DNA of 64,000 nt, taken from Botryosphaeria dothidea (Eukaryota; Ascomycota; Dothideomycetes; Botryosphaeriales; Botryosphaeriaceae). The stretch covers positions 682,001 through 746,000 of the forward strand of contig WWBZ02000007.1 in the NCBI GenBank assembly GCA_011503125.2, written 5' to 3'. Shown here in pieces: positions 35,732 through 46,062 of this stretch. Numbering within the stretch: position 1 is the stretch's first letter; each line of letters opens with the position of its first letter. Under the pieces are notes generated by a model. The model saw only the letters and a list, made by a program, of their open reading frames with translations, did no database searches and was not told the DNA's origin. The position numbers and the translations under genes are program-made.

Positions 35732-36913
35732 TCACAGCTTGGCTGGCTTGCCGCGCGCCTTCACCACCCTGAAACCCCATCGTGGGAAATGAATGTGCAC
35801 TTCGCTGCCGCCGGCCGCCGTCCCACTCGCCAGCACGACCTCGTCCGGCGTCAACTTGACCAGCCTACCCCGGTCTCGATGGGTGAAGCCGCTGTCGATC
35901 GGGTGCACTTCCACCTCCTGACCTTTCTCTAAGCCCAACGGATCAGCCGCATCAACATGGCCGCCAGATTCCGCAAGGTTGGCGCCAGAAACGAACAAGA
36001 CCGCCTGCGCCCCCTCCAATGTTACCGCCTTGGGCGCCGATGACTTGGCCGCTCGCACCGCCTCGCGGAACCTCTTTATCCACACGTAGACTTTGGGGAA
36101 CTGCCGCTCTGAGATGACTGAAGCCGGCAGTGCGCCTTTCATCTCGACCAGCCAGTCGAACGGCCAAATTGCTAACTCGAGTATCAGACCGGGACTAGTC
36201 GCGGACTGGTGTCCGTTGCCACCACATGGGACGGGTCGCCGCGCTCACCTTCGATGTCTGCCAGACTGGGGCCCGTTGTCTTAAGTATCCACTCGCGCCC
36301 GTCCGCTAGCAGCGTATTTTCCAGCAGCGCGAAGGCATCGCGAATGTGCACCACGCTCTCCGGCCTCGCACGCTGCATGGCCTCCTTCGACCAGCTGCGT
36401 CCAGAGAAATCTTCTCTATCCTTGGCAAACTTGGGATCTCGAAGAGCAGGCATCTCGGGAGGGATCAGCGTGGCTGCGCGTGCGAAGACTCCGCCGTCGA
36501 TGTTCCAGCGCTCGAGCAGGCGCTCAATGGCTTTCTGGTCGCTGCCCGACGCTCCGAGGGCTCCATCGGGGAAGCGCTCCTCGAGCTTACGGAGAATAAG
36601 CCGAGTGTCACAATAGACGTCGCGGCCGATTGCCATGAGCGGGATACGGCGGTAGGCGATCCCCAACTCGCGGAGGTCGGGGCGAGGCAGCGTTACTGGT
36701 TGTATCTATCTCCCGCGTGGGTTCAGTCAGCGTTCAGGGATTGCGGTAGGGCACATATGCTGACTGCCGCCACTGACGGACGGCGGGCGGGAGCGGACGC
36801 ACACATTGCGCAAATTCTATGCCGCGGAGCTGCAGATACCAGATGACACGGCGGGCGTATGGAGAGAACGGGTAGTGAAAGAGGACGATCTCGTTTGGCA
36901 CCACCGTCGACAT
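35732..36913 (-). CDS. Glutathione S-transferase-fold protein with C-terminal DUF7962-type domain, 335 aa
   Basis: Exons on minus 36913-36803, 36705-36249 and 36171-35732 join in frame; introns are 97 and 77 nt. Residues 1-80 form a thioredoxin-like GST N-domain: IVLFHYPFSPYARRVIWYLQLRGI, then QPVTLPRPDLRELG and YRRIPLMAIGRDVYCDTRLILRKLEERF. The middle is helical, like a GST C-domain, and includes SLADIEAIWPFDWLVEM across the second intron. The last 100 residues (SGANLAESGGHVDAADPLGLEKGQEVEVHPIDSG...) form a beta-rich unit found fused to such proteins in fungi. Exon 2 starts at ATACAACCAG after GATAG; nearer acceptors give a stop or break the motif. Glutathione use is not proven: no catalytic Cys or Tyr stands out beyond the SPYARR position. 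Confidence 0.88.
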
Positions 36914-37458
36914 GACTCGCGTAGGATGAGAGGGCAGCAGATACGATGTGCGGCTCTTGGAGTTGGGCAGCGGGCTTGTTGGTGATTAAAAGCAACGGGA
37001 TGTTGCTACTCGTTGGAGCTATGACAGCTCCCCTGCGGAGCGGCTACGCAACCAGGCGCTTCCCGGCCGCCAACCTCGGTTCCCCCACACACATCGTCAT
37101 GCCAGGAGAGACGGGTCAACAATCTACCAGGATCTGCCAAACCGGCCACCATGTGCTGCAAGAGATATCTTTCACAGGTAAAGAGGTGGTCAATTCGAAG
37201 TATAAAGCCGGGCTTGCCACGTGAGGAAGAAGTGCCGATTTGCCACTATGGGTGCGGATGAGGATTGCCGATATTTGAAAACATAGCAGAGACACGCGAA
37301 AGCCAAATTCCCATCCCAATCACCTCCCTGCTCGACCCCTCTCTAATATGTGGCTCGCAAGATCCCTACTGCTGGTTTCTTCCGTTGCGACCTCTCTTTG
37401 AGTAGTACTCGGACCTAGGCGAGCGTTAGAATTAGGATTTGGGATCTGCGCCGATCAC
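36914..37458. other. Intergenic, no gene seen
   Basis: About 545 bp between the start of the GST-fold gene and the stop of the small membrane protein gene, both on minus. Nothing recognisable. Confidence 0.6.
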
Positions 37459-37686
37459 CTACATCTTCTTACCGCGATCAGCTTCTCCAGCCGTGCCTTC
37501 CAAACGGTCCAACGCCTCCTCGATCAGCCCGATGTGCCCTCGGAGCGTGCCCTCTAGCTCGTCCATGCGGGCTTCGTGCTCCTCCAGGTTGTACACGTGA
37601 TGCGAGCGCAGATACAATGTTGCACTGCCGACGGCTGAAAGGTTGAGAATGCCAAAAATGGCAGAAGGGTTACGCAGAAACGACAT
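37459..37686 (-). CDS. Small single-span membrane protein, 75 aa
   Basis: ATG at 37686 gives MSFLRNPSAIFGILNLSAVGSATLYLRSHHVYNLEEHEARMDELEGTL in one exon. A hydrophobic segment at about residues 9-26 is followed by a charged, coiled-coil-like helix (EEHEARMDELEGTLRGHIGLIEEALDRLEG). An upstream in-frame ATG at 37731 would add 15 polar residues; the shorter form starts directly with the basic/hydrophobic leader and is preferred. The layout, a membrane anchor with a short helix outside, is common in small mitochondrial inner-membrane proteins, but the location is inferred. It diverges from the polymerase eta gene. Confidence 0.7.
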   Translation of the reverse strand: MSFLRNPSAIFGILNLSAVGSATLYLRSHHVYNLEEHEARMDELEGTLRGHIGLIEEALDRLEGTAGEADRGKKM

Positions 37687-38123
37687 ATTGATTGAGTTTG
37701 TCACTTTTCTGGTATCACAATGTTCCGACATGCAGACAATTTATACATAGATAGGAGCGCATGCTGTGCGTTACTGGAATCAATGATGACATCGACTCGC
37801 GCTAGCATCGGTCTCTCCAACGACGCAATGCGCTCGAAGAAACGTGAAAACAAAAAGGTACTTGAAAACAAATGGCACGGAAGTTACAGCGTTATAGGAA
37901 GACTAGCATATGATTTCATGCAGTGACGATGAGGACTGCTTGTGCACTGTTCGGCAGCTGGGTGGTCGGACCTCTCCACGCGCGTGCCTGCCGCCAATGA
38001 CGCGTGCCGCGCTCCCGCGCGTTGTTCCTCCGCGACCACCACTACCATCCCTCCGTCAGCTTATCCCCGCCATGTCTCCCACTCGATGAGGCGCGCTGCC
38101 TCGTCGACATCAAGGCCCTTACC
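37687..38123. other. Divergent promoter region
   Basis: About 440 bp between the small membrane protein gene and the DNA polymerase eta gene. The polymerase frame is open upstream to 38004 but without conservation. Confidence 0.55.
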
Positions 38124-40259
38124 ATGTCGTCCTCGCAACCGTTCATCACGTCTTCGCCCCTCTCCACCACCAGCAGCGGCCGCCGCCGAAAGTCGAAGTT
38201 CACGTTCCGGCATCTTTCCCAACTCTCCAGCTTCTTGACCGCGTGCCCGCTGCGCGTGATCGCGCACATCGACCTCGATGCGTTCTACGCGCAATGCGAG
38301 ATGGTTCGCCTGGGCGTGTCCGCCGACCAGCCGCTGGCCGTGCAACAATGGCAGGGCCTCATCGCCATCAACTACCCGGCGCGCGCATTCGGCCTGAGCC
38401 GCCACGTTACGGCGTCCGAGGCGCAGAAGCTGTGTCCGGAGATAATCTGCCAGCACGTCGCGACCTGGAAGGAGGGCGACGAGCGCTGGGCGTACCACGA
38501 CGACGCGTTCAAGAACATGGCCACGCACAAGGTCAGCCTGGATCCGTATCGGCTTGAGTCGCGCAAGATTTTGGCCTTGATCAAGAACGCGTTGCCCAAG
38601 GAGCTGCAGAGGGTGGAGAAGGCGAGCATAGACGAGGTGTTCATGGATCTGTCGGCTCAGGTGCACAGTATCATGCTGGAGAAGTATCCCGAACTGGCTG
38701 GCCCTCCGCCGTACGACGATCCGACGGAGAATTTGCCGAGGCCGCCCACCACGGCATTGGACTGGCAGACCGACCACCTGATTGATCTGGACGCGAACGA
38801 GACGGAGGATGACGATCCGGATTGGGATGATATTGCTATCCTCATTGGATCCGAAATCGTGCGGGATGTCCGGGCCAAGATCTTCGAGGAGCTGAAGTAC
38901 ACGTGCTCCGGAGGAGTGGCGCGGAACAAGATGTTAGCCAAGCTTGGGTCTGGCCATAAGAAGCCAAACCAGCAGGCCGTCATTCGCAACCGTGCTGTGC
39001 AGAACTTCCTCAGTGATTTGAAGTTTACCAAGATCCGTAATCTGGGTGGAAAGCTCGGTGATGAGGTCGTGGCCACATTTAATACTGAAACCGTCAAGGA
39101 CTTGTTGGAAATACCTTTAGAGCAGCTTCAGAGGCTTGGAGACGGCACGGGAATCTGGCTGTACGATATCATCCGCGGAAATGATACCAGCGAAGTAAAT
39201 TCTCGACTACAAATCAAGAGTATGCTGTCAGCGAAGTCTTTCCGCCCTTCTATCAACACATTCGACCAGGCTGTCCGTTGGCTACGTATCTTCAGCGCGG
39301 ACATATTTTCCCGCTGTGTTGAAGAAGGTGTTCTTGAGAACAAGCGCAGGCCTAAGACTATCACGTTACACCATCGACAAGGAGCACAAACTCGATCCAA
39401 GCAATCAATCATCCCACAAGCGAAGACTTTCTCTGAGGAGATGTTGTTCGTTCTTGCCAAGGGTCTCCTCGCGCAGGTGGTCGTGGACGGGCGGGCCTGG
39501 CCCTGTGCCAATCTCTCTCTGAGCGTAGGCGGGTTTGAGGACGGCATCACCGGGAATAAGGGCATCGGAAGCTTCCTTGTTCGTGGCGAGGAAGCCAAAG
39601 CCATGTTCGCCGGCGAGAGGGATTCCTCGGCTACTAGAACTGAGAAGCCTAGCTCAATACCACCTTCAAAGAAACGAAAACTCGATGAAGGAGGCATTCA
39701 GAGATTCTTCGGCCCACGTCAAAGCAGCCGCGATGACTCCAGCAACGAGCACAGCCCGCTCACGAGCAGGGAAAATAGTCGAGCTACATCCGAGCAAGCT
39801 GACCCAGACATTCCTCCAGAGCTCCTGGACGAACAACACCCTCCCATCACTGAGACCAGCCATACCGTCACATTCGATAATCCACCACCTTCTGCCCAAC
39901 CGCAACCTCACGACCCTTCTCACCCCACCACGACCTCGGTTCCAGTTGGCAATCCTCATGCTGCTGCTGCCCAAACTTCTCACCAGACGACGCTAGATAC
40001 CTTCTTCTGTGAGCGCTGCTCTACCCGCATCCCTGTCTCCCAGCAAGCCGAGCACTCGGACTATCACATTGCCAAAGACCTAGCAAAGCAGCTCCAAGCC
40101 GAGGATCGCGCCGCCGCACGGTCTCCCGCGCCATCGACCTCAGCATCAACCACGGCGCCTCCTGCTAAGTCTCGGGGAAGAGGGAGACCAGCCGGGTCGG
40201 GCAGCGCAGTCAAGGGCCCTGAGAAGGGGCAGATGAAGCTGGCCTTCGGGAAAGGATGA
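38124..40259 (+). CDS. RAD30: DNA polymerase eta (Y family, translesion synthesis)
   Basis: Copies past UV photoproducts in the nucleus. Intronless, 711 residues; ATG at 38124 with CACC-like context, N-terminus MSSSQPFITSSPLS. Catalytic core: HIDLDAFYAQCEMVR (Asp pair of the first metal motif), NYPARAFGLSRH finger segment, and KASIDEVFMDLS carrying the second acidic pair. Little-finger features follow, with NLSLSVGGFED near the end of the domain. Around residue 525 GGIQRFFGP resembles a PCNA-binding motif. A canonical PIP box QTTLDTFF lies at 621-628, and its last Phe abuts a UBZ3-type zinc finger, C629-C632-H644-H648. The end has a basic SRGRGRPAG patch and a final QMKLAFGK that is PIP-like. 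An acidic linker (ETEDDDPDWDD) interrupts the palm, as in fungal orthologs. Confidence 0.97.
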   Translation: MSSSQPFITSSPLSTTSSGRRRKSKFTFRHLSQLSSFLTACPLRVIAHIDLDAFYAQCEMVRLGVSADQPLAVQQWQGLIAINYPARAFGLSRHVTASEAQKLCPEIICQHVATWKEGDERWAYHDDAFKNMATHKVSLDPYRLESRKILALIKNALPKELQRVEKASIDEVFMDLSAQVHSIMLEKYPELAGPPPYDDPTENLPRPPTTALDWQTDHLIDLDANETEDDDPDWDDIAILIGSEIVRDVRAKIFEELKYTCSGGVARNKMLAKLGSGHKKPNQQAVIRNRAVQNFLSDLKFTKIRNLGGKLGDEVVATFNTETVKDLLEIPLEQLQRLGDGTGIWLYDIIRGNDTSEVNSRLQIKSMLSAKSFRPSINTFDQAVRWLRIFSADIFSRCVEEGVLENKRRPKTITLHHRQGAQTRSKQSIIPQAKTFSEEMLFVLAKGLLAQVVVDGRAWPCANLSLSVGGFEDGITGNKGIGSFLVRGEEAKAMFAGERDSSATRTEKPSSIPPSKKRKLDEGGIQRFFGPRQSSRDDSSNEHSPLTSRENSRATSEQADPDIPPELLDEQHPPITETSHTVTFDNPPPSAQPQPHDPSHPTTTSVPVGNPHAAAAQTSHQTTLDTFFCERCSTRIPVSQQAEHSDYHIAKDLAKQLQAEDRAAARSPAPSTSASTTAPPAKSRGRGRPAGSGSAVKGPEKGQMKLAFGKG

Positions 40260-41452
40260 GAGATGTGACGAGGGGCATTGGGATCGGTACCTGACGGTTC
40301 CTGTGGCGTCTTTCTTCATTCTCCCAATCTCATGCGGTGCTCCTACACCATGCGGGGACGTGAGAGCCACGACGAGGTAGTCGATTGGGCGCCCAGGGAG
40401 CCGTGATTGCCGGGAAGCTGCAGTGGTCCAGAAGGCCTAGACCTGCGTCTGACCGAGCGCGCGCTCCCGTTTGGTTGGGGAGGGGGTCTGCTACGTTCCA
40501 ACCGGCACAGCCCGCCGGGGGATTGTCAATATGTTCCGCCCCTGGGTGCAGCACTTGGAGTCCATTGGCGCACACCATTCGTCTCCGGATGACAGGCGAG
40601 GGCTGCGGCCGGTTGGGTTTTGGGGTGCCTTGCAGTAGTAGTAGCTAAGGCCAAGCTACGTACACGGCTGGCTGACGGCTGGCACTTTTTGCGCGCGCTC
40701 ACATGCGAACGAGCGGCGGACACGGCACAGAGTTTACGCAGCGCAGGCGTTAGTGAGCGGTTTCAGCGCCCAAGCTGTGCGCGGAGGCCAAGCCCCTTGC
40801 AGAATTGTGGCGCTTTTCTGCACTCGAAAGTGGGTGCTTGGGGGGGGAATGGCGTGGTGGCGACCATCGCGAGAATTAATTAGAGACACTTGTTTAGCGG
40901 AGGTCGTTGTGGCGTGTTGTAGTTAGAGGTTAAAAGAAGTATTGATCCGCGATATGATGTAGGAGATCAGCACGTTCAGAGCGTTTGCTGTCAGACGTCG
41001 GGCATGAATGGGGATTTTTTCTTCAGGAGCGTAGGGGTCTCATCGAAATTCCCCTATTCTTTCTTGTCGCTCCCCGATCGACGGCGGACCCGACGATGGG
41101 TCGAGCCGCGCTCCGGATCAGCGAGCTGGAGAACGCGTAGGATCTAGATCTCGACTGCCTTTTTGGGACAGGCGTTTTGGCCCCCATGCTGGCTTGATTA
41201 CCGCGCCGAGGCTGCTTTTCACTTTTTTGTCGAACGATGGAGAACGTGCTTGGGCCTTTGCCTTTCTGTTTAATTGCTTAGTTTGGTGTTCGAGCGTTTT
41301 TGTCTTGCTCTAATCAACGGCCGAGGGCGGTTGCTCGCAGTCTAGACCTCTGGGGTTTGACTGTTGGTGTGTGTGGGTCTTTCCACACCAATCGTTCGAA
41401 CACTACGCCTCTTTCACGTCTTTCCTCCGCGTGCTGACGACTCGCATTAGCT
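40260..41452. other. Convergent intergenic region, no gene seen
   Basis: About 1.2 kb between the stop of the polymerase eta gene and the stop of the small spliced gene on minus. No motif-bearing frame. Confidence 0.55.
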
Positions 41453-41966
41453 TCAAACCGTAAAGGCTTCCATGCTCCCCCAGTCTTCGTCCGTCTCCTG
41501 AATCTCTTCTTCCGCTTCCGCGGGGAGAAGCTTGCGGAGGATCAAAGTCTGGCCGTTCTCCTCTTGTCTATCTGTGCCAAATTCCTGCGCTAAGAGGAAA
41601 CGTGCATTAGCTCGCCTGGCCGCCTTCATGCCCCAGGCGGAAACACCTTAGTAACCTCTAAAAGCGGAAACAGAACTTCCGTAACGTCTCATCAACTATA
41701 ATAGTGATGCCACGCATAAGCCATTCGTCACAGTGGCGCCGCCTTTCCCCCAGCTTCCCCGAGAAAAGCACCACCCAACGGTCAGGCATCAAGGCAACAC
41801 TATCTCTCGGCGGCGTCAGCGGTAGACGCAATGTCTCACAACCAGCCGGGTAGACTAGATTGGCGCGCATGAATGTCCGCTGATCCTTGTGGCCGGTGGC
41901 ACGAAAAGAATGTGAGTGCGTGGTTGTGGAGCCGGACGACGGGATGGGGTCCCTTAGCGTGATCAT
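41453..41966 (-). CDS. Small spliced gene of unknown function, about 135 aa
   Basis: Family not recognised. A 102-codon frame starts at ATG 41966 (MITLRDPIPSSGSTTTHSHSF...), with LRLPLTPPRDSVALMPDRWVVLFSGKLG. It ends in a stop at 41658. Two further stretches in compatible phases read as coding: TEVLFPLLEVTK (41687-41647) and, after a 62-nt intron with GCTAAT branch, EFGTDRQEENGQTLILRKLLPAEAEEEIQETDEDWGSMEAFTV ending at 41453. The proposed model is 41966-41732, 41687-41647, 41584-41453. The first intron (44 nt, donor GTGACG) is the weak point. The acidic C-terminus and absence of membrane segments suggest a small soluble protein. Existence of the gene is more certain than the exact exons. Confidence 0.5.
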
Positions 41967-44900
41967 CTGGTTGGATTACGCTTTTGGGATGAAGGGGACT
42001 TTTGTTCTTCTGGACCCGTGTCGATCACGCCGCGGCTAGAACCGGTCGACCTTTTTGCTGCTACCTGGTGCTACGTCGGTGTGCAGCGCTGATCCTCGGA
42101 GACGGAACCGTGGGGGACGCGGGAGCTATAGGGGCCGGGGGCGCGGGATGAGGTCATAACGTCTCGCGTGGGTGTTTGATGACAGACTGGGATGAGGCTG
42201 GGGGTAGGAGGAAGTGAGAATGAGAGAGCGCTGGCGCCGCAGAGAATGAGGAGCAGGAACCGATGGCCTTGGAAGAGACTCAGAGCGCTCACAGTTGACT
42301 TACGCATATCCAGATCTGGCCATCCCATGTACCACAGTGTCCGCAGCTCGGCGATTTGTGACTGCTCTTCACCACAAGCAGGAGGGTATTGTACCCGGCA
42401 GTAAGCAGTAACAGCTTTTACCAACATTTCAACTCTCCACGGGATCAGTCCTGTTACAGATAGCCATGCCACCAGAAACGCAAGACACTTACGCCCGGAC
42501 GAGTGCTTCCACTCCCCATGGTAGATTTTATTTGGCTTGTCTGCGTGATTTTCGCATTCGATGCTGACCGTCAGCTGCAACACCAACCAGTATTCACCTA
42601 CACCCATTTGAACGCAAGTACACAGCTTGCGCCAGGTCAACGGGCGAAGTCACTAAAGATCGTGACCATATTCTTTGGTACAATCGGCTTCCAAGTCATC
42701 TCACAACCGCCTTGTGCCTGTGCCGATTCTGTGCTGTAGCAAGATGACAACTGAGCGCATACATAAGCGTAGCTTCATTCAAAAAATCCAACAAGCCACG
42801 CAGGTTTGCTCGAGCCCATGAAGACGGAGAGAGATGTTTGGGGGGCTGGGCCGGCCTCTCGTGCATAGCAAGTTATTTCGCAGCGTCCTAGAACGACTCC
42901 AGTCATTCTACATGCTGCCGAATCAACTTTATATCTCGCCGATGTTGGTCAGCACACCAGCTTAGAAATTTTGAGCTGAGCTTTTCCAATATCAAGGAGC
43001 TCCAGGTCTTTTGTTGCTCAAGTCAAGTGTCATGTAGTGAAGTTCTATACCATTTCGATTTGCCTTCGGTTATTATTGACGTTACACATGTTACCCGAAT
43101 TATCATTTTTGTGATGGGGAGACATTCATGCCAGACTCGGGAAAATAGCCATGTGAAAGCACTGTTCCTACCGCCGACTTGTACCTCACCAGAGCATCTC
43201 CACCGTTTACTCCAATATAAGCAAACATATTAGTGGTATTGGAGCATCTTCTTTAGTAATGAATGATGCGTTCTTGCATATGAAGCATCTGTTGTTCTGC
43301 TGACCCCGTGACAAAAACGCTTGAGCTGCCGCCATCTTGTAGATTTCATGGCGTAAGACTGAGTGCATAGAGCCTATTGGTTTTCAGAAATGACCATATC
43401 TCAGAACACTTATTTCAACTTCTTGGACGAGGGTGTTCTGTGATTCGGGTATTCCTTTTGAGGGAAACGATAGTCAATCATCTATCGAGTTGCGGAAGAT
43501 TAGCAACAGGAACGTGGAAAAATTGCAGGCACCCGTAGTATAGGGGAACAAAATTTCAGATAACATGGCAAGTGCCTGACCCGTGGATTTGTCCTCAAAA
43601 TTGGCCTAGTCTTTTTGTGTCCGTGCTGTTCGCAGCAGCATAGCCGGCTAAAACGCACCAAGAAGCTTGATTATAACAGCCATGCGGTTCAGAAGGGAAA
43701 TTTCAAGACTGGATCCACCATATACTTCTGAGGGGATACTTTTTGTGTATTTCACCGCAACTGTCCTCGTATGACTTCTGGTCCAGTAACGGCCATCCGA
43801 AGAAGTTTCCCTTTACCACAAAATATCTCACTGCCTACAAAAATAATGTGGCTCACTATCCTGGTGTGATGCCGAGTATGGTGTTTTTGTTGTGTTAAAT
43901 GATCAACATCATGTCACAAAAATGAATGAGCCGTTTCGTGCCCGGGTCAAGAGAGCTGTCCAACATACGCCGTCAATGACACGCCACCAGCCACATAGCA
44001 ATTATGGTCTACGGAAAGATAGGGCGAACTCGCATGTGGGTTGAGCCGGTTGGTAGCAAAAGTACCACGGTGGCGTACTCTGTGTTCAGGAAACAGCGAT
44101 TGTTGGGACAGAAGGACAAGCTTCGACAATTTAACCATAGCACCGACAATGATCACACCCCATAACGCCTCCTCCGAGTAACAGCTGCTACGGACGCAAC
44201 ATCAATTCACGGGATCTTGGCAGAGAGAATGACGCCATGGCCTTGGATGGTCACGCGAGCTCCGCCGCGATGATGACAGGTGCGGTCCAAGGGTAATGTT
44301 GTCTTAGTCGGCCTCTGTAGTACGACTTTGGGGATCACTTTTCTTGGCAGGTGTATTATTATTCTCAACCGTCTCCCTCAATCTTGTGTCCTACAGCATC
44401 ACTGCATGTTTATACTGGCGTTCCACATTCTTAGTGATGAGCAGCAACGTTGACGGCGAACTGTTGGTCCTATCAATCCGCACGGTGGAGATATTCGTAA
44501 TCTCTTGAAAAATTGGAAACAAGAGAGACGAGCAAACCAGTCCGGATCGTGTGTGTTGCTGAATAGTTGTATCTTCAAGCGTCTCTCCCAGAGAGTTGCG
44601 CAACCCAACGCGGTTCACGTTGGTGACGAAGTCCTTAGGTCCAATCTTGGGGATAGCCCCTTTTTATACGTAAGAGTGTCTGGAGTATGCAGCCGCTCAA
44701 CTGATTTCGATCTGGGTTACTGGGCTGTCAGTTACATAATGCATGCTTCACCATAGCCTCACTAATTGGGAAGCTTTGGGCTTCCTCTTTCCCCGAGCAT
44801 GCGGTCCTTTAACGACCTCAGTTAAGGAACAGTGACAAGAGCAGTCTAACTCGGCCCAACGGCTTGACTTAAAAGGCCTCAGGAACAATCCTTGGCTCTT

Positions 44901-45094
44901 TCGTGTCACACATCCATTCCACATCAATAAGACATAAATAAATGCTTTGGGAAAGGCATCAATTTAACCTCTCCAACGTCTTGTCTACGAATCTATCGCA
45001 GTAAGCAAATTCCGCATACTGTATAATCTCCTCCAACGCCAAACGATATTTAAGCCATCAAGAGATTGTTTTAATTTCCAGTCTTGTCGGCAAT
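41967..45094. other. 3.1-kb gene-poor stretch
   Basis: On minus, two good GTAAGT donors (near 42302 and 42493) follow short open stretches (one reads SQIAELRTLWYMGWPDLDM, the other starts ACCATGGGG), which could be exons of another small gene or of a longer 5' end of the 41453-41966 gene; I could not build a convincing model. From about 42750 to 45000 the sequence is AT-richer than its surroundings and shows no coding signal. Confidence 0.45.
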
Positions 45095-46062
45095 CTATTT
45101 GCCGTAGACGAAGACGCGGTCGGCCAGCGGCTTCTGGTCCTTGGGGCCGGCCTCGCCAGCCTTGCCGCCGAAGACGAGCTGGGCGCGCAGAGCCCATTCC
45201 TGGGGCACGTTCCACTCCTCCTGAACCTTGCGGTCGACGACGGGGTTGTAGTGCTGGAGGTTGGCGCCGAAGCCCTCGGCCTCGAGGCCGGTCCACAGCG
45301 CGAACTGGTGCATGGCGGAGGTGTGCTCGGACCAGGCGGGGAAGTGCTGGGCGTACAGGGCGAACTTGCTCTGGAGCTCCTTGACAGGCTCGGGGTCCTC
45401 GAAGAAGAGGATCTATTTCCGGATAGACTTTGTCAGCTTCGGCGTTTCATTTGGAGAGCGGCCATTTATTTTCCTTTGGCATGTGAAGGAGGAGAGTTAC
45501 GTACAGTGCCGTAGCCGGCCTTGAAGCCGTTAAGCCTGGCCTCGGTGGAGGGGAACTGCTCGGCGGGGACCTGGGGCTTGAGCACGTCCTTGGTGATGTC
45601 CCAGAACTTCTCGTGCTCCTTCTTCAGGAGGACGACGATGCGGGCACTCTGGCTGTTGTAGGAGGAGGGGACGGAAAGGACGACGTCATTGACAATCTCC
45701 TGGATGCGCTCGTCGGAGATGGGGGAGGTGTTGTTGAGTTGGTAGATGGTGCGGCGGTCCTTGACGGCATCGAGGAAAGGCTTGGTGGCGGCCATTGTGC
45801 TGGTGATGCTGAAGTGGCGGGGATTAGCGGAGTAGGGCGGAGTTGGTTGTGCTGAAGCTGGAGATCTGGAGAACAAAGAGGCAGCGGCGGGGAGGACGCT
45901 TTTGTATTGCAGGCGCGAGGGCAGGCGGGCAAGGATTGGTAAGGAATTCTTAAGCAGATGTGGGGCTGACATGTTTGGGGTAGTGTCTTGCCAGAAGGTT
46001 GCGTGGAGGTAGGCTCCGATTAAAGCTGCCACCAGGCCAAATAGAAATGCCGTGAAGCGCAT
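45095..46062 (-). CDS. Nitroreductase-family protein (Frm2/Hbn1 type) with N-terminal extension
   Basis: FMN-dependent oxidoreductase family that in fungi acts in fatty-acid and oxidative-stress signalling. Exons 46062-45505 and 45412-45095 with a 92-nt intron in phase 0. The catalytic part starts MAATKPFLDAVKDRRTIYQLNNTSPISDERI (45795) and includes VLSVPSSYNSQSARIVVLLKKEHEKFWDI and, in exon 2, ILFFEDPEPV and SAMHQFALWTGLEAEGFGANLQHYNPVV, all typical of this short branch (202 residues). The frame stays open 113 codons upstream. Possible starts are 46134, 46062 (hydrophobic helix RFTAFLFGLVAALIGAYL), 45972 (basic, amphipathic leader like a mitochondrial presequence) and 45795. I give 46062 (291 aa), but the real start is not decided by sequence. 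Confidence 0.88.

Noticed and set aside
38061..38777. 238-codon minus-strand frame over polymerase eta
   Set aside because: Antisense shadow of the catalytic core.
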